Assembly (NCBI RefSeq): GCF_008831285.2
Contig: NW_022205166.1
Location: forward strand, 1 to 46,468
From: Nymphaea colorata
Taxonomy: Eukaryota; Streptophyta; Magnoliopsida; Nymphaeales; Nymphaeaceae
Length of the DNA stretch: 46,468 bases
Reading direction: 5' to 3'
In this document: positions 45,945 through 46,468 of the stretch, one piece after another
Layout: each line of letters opens with the position of its first letter
Numbering within the stretch: the first letter of the stretch is position 1
Notes under the pieces: generated by a model
What the model was told of the DNA's origin: nothing
Databases searched by the model: none
Seen by the model: the letters and a program-made list of their open reading frames with translations, nothing else
Program-made: the position numbers and the translations under genes

Positions 45945-46236
45945 ACTTACTCTTGAGCTCCAAATCAGTTTATTTTTCTCTTTGGTCTCTGGTCTTGCAT
46001 GTAGCAGTCAGAATGCAATTATAGGCGCTACCTATAATTAAAATGTTCGAACAGCTCTTACTAAAGCCTGAGCCAATCTCCTCAAGATTTCCATCGTTAT
46101 TTCCAACGGTCTTTTGCAGCAAGTTTAAGCAGGCCTTCTTTGGTGAGGCACCGCTCGATGGGGGAAGTCCATCATCCTCTTGAAGATGAATGGCGTTTAG
46201 AGCCAGAATAAGTATCAACAAGATGAAAAGTTTCAT
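45913..46236 (-). CDS. Secreted cysteine-rich small protein
   Basis: ATG 46236, TGA 45915-45913, 107 residues. A clear signal peptide (MKLFILLILILALNAIHL) is followed by an acidic mature start (QEDDGLPPSSG) and six cysteines: AC, SC, NC, TC and a final CC. The standard code would stop at TAA after DQREK; read as Glu, the frame adds 19 residues including the last two Cys, giving an even number suited to three disulfides. It lies about 105 bases from the subtelomeric repeat and 137 from the telomere. Family unknown; a surface or secreted factor is inference. Confidence 0.65.
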
Positions 46237-46341
46237 AGATATGAATATATTATAAGATTGTGGTGAATTGATTAGTTAAGTGCCAAAATTCTTTGCTACT
46301 TGCCAGCACATATTAGTCACTCATTGGATTTGGATTCTTAG

Positions 46342-46369
46342 CAGATATATGATATAGGTTCTGTTGATT
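46342..46369 (+). repeat. Subtelomeric 28-bp element, copy 1
   Basis: The last unique sequence before the telomere. The same 28 bases, with one mismatch, recur after the telomere at 46441-46468. Confidence 0.9.
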
Positions 46370-46373
46370 ATGT

Positions 46374-46440
46374 TGGGTTGGGGTTGGGGTTGGGGTTGGG
46401 GTTGGGGTTGGGGTTGGGGTTGGGGTTGGGGTTGGGGTTG
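46374..46440. repeat. Right telomere, TTGGGG repeats
   Basis: G-rich strand repeats, the first unit with three G and the rest TTGGGG. It mirrors the left telomere and makes the molecule a full chromosome. Confidence 0.95.
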
Positions 46441-46468
46441 CAAATATATGATATAGGTTCTGTTGATT
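46441..46468 (+). repeat. 28-bp element copy 2, distal to the telomere
   Basis: One mismatch from 46342-46369 (A for G at the third base). Its position outside the telomere suggests an assembly end artefact. Confidence 0.85.

Noticed and set aside
1-46468. Ciliate code 6 (TAA/TAG = Gln), i.e. Tetrahymena or Paramecium
   Set aside because: Conserved Glu positions in CCP, ODAD3, PARP and kinases are filled by TAA/TAG; Gln would destroy active sites.
1-46468. Transposons, IES remnants, CRISPR arrays, tRNA or rRNA genes
   Set aside because: No transposase motifs, no TA-bounded repeats, no spaced direct repeats and no cloverleaf pattern were seen.

Overview
The window is a complete, gene-dense macronuclear chromosome of a ciliate. 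It starts with C4A2 (CCCCAA) telomere repeats at 1-81 and ends with the complementary TTGGGG array at about 46374-46440. Genes are intron-poor and tightly packed, with about 30 genes in 46 kb and gaps of 33-600 bases. TGA is the only stop. TAA and TAG occur throughout reading frames and, where a protein family has an invariant residue, they stand for glutamate: the zinc-ligand and catalytic Glu of a cytosolic carboxypeptidase, the E of HRDLKPEN in a kinase, and NEAQ/KGKEQ/SIEN in ODAD3. This is the code known from peritrich ciliates (NCBI table 30), so a peritrich-like oligohymenophorean is the best inference. Tetrahymena or Paramecium (Gln code) are disfavoured. Introns are minute (19-21 nt).

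Layout. 82-4301: a divergent kinase-like gene abutting the left telomere, two small unknown genes, and a helical protein resembling Nup54. 4453-7310: a Yip1-family membrane protein and a PARP. 7402-10216 (minus): Rab geranylgeranyltransferase alpha subunit and outer-dynein-arm docking protein ODAD3/CCDC151. 10406-14760: an ankyrin protein, a long coiled-coil protein and the ribosome-biogenesis factor CEBPZ/Noc1. 14829-18445 (minus): a UBR1-type N-recognin. 18765-20352: poly(A) polymerase. 20531-24603 (minus): kinesin, R2R3 Myb and bromodomain protein. 24927-28235: cytosolic carboxypeptidase 1 and a CFAP20-like protein. 28294-34758: two divergent large repeat/propeller-like proteins and a small membrane protein. 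34956-38752: a second cytosolic carboxypeptidase and a nucleoside hydrolase. 38862-41298: three unknown proteins. 41399-45096 (minus): a CAMK-like kinase and a DYRK kinase. 45480-46236: a small unknown gene overlapped by a secreted six-cysteine protein next to the right telomere.

Several genes concern cilia and microtubules (ODAD3, kinesin, two tubulin-type deglutamylases, CFAP20-like), but the rest are general housekeeping, so I see no true operon. Many genes are broken by one-base losses, almost always in homopolymer runs, while others are intact. The simplest reading is residual long-read sequencing error, and coordinates below therefore span whole genes across those breaks. No transposon, CRISPR, tRNA or rRNA gene was found.
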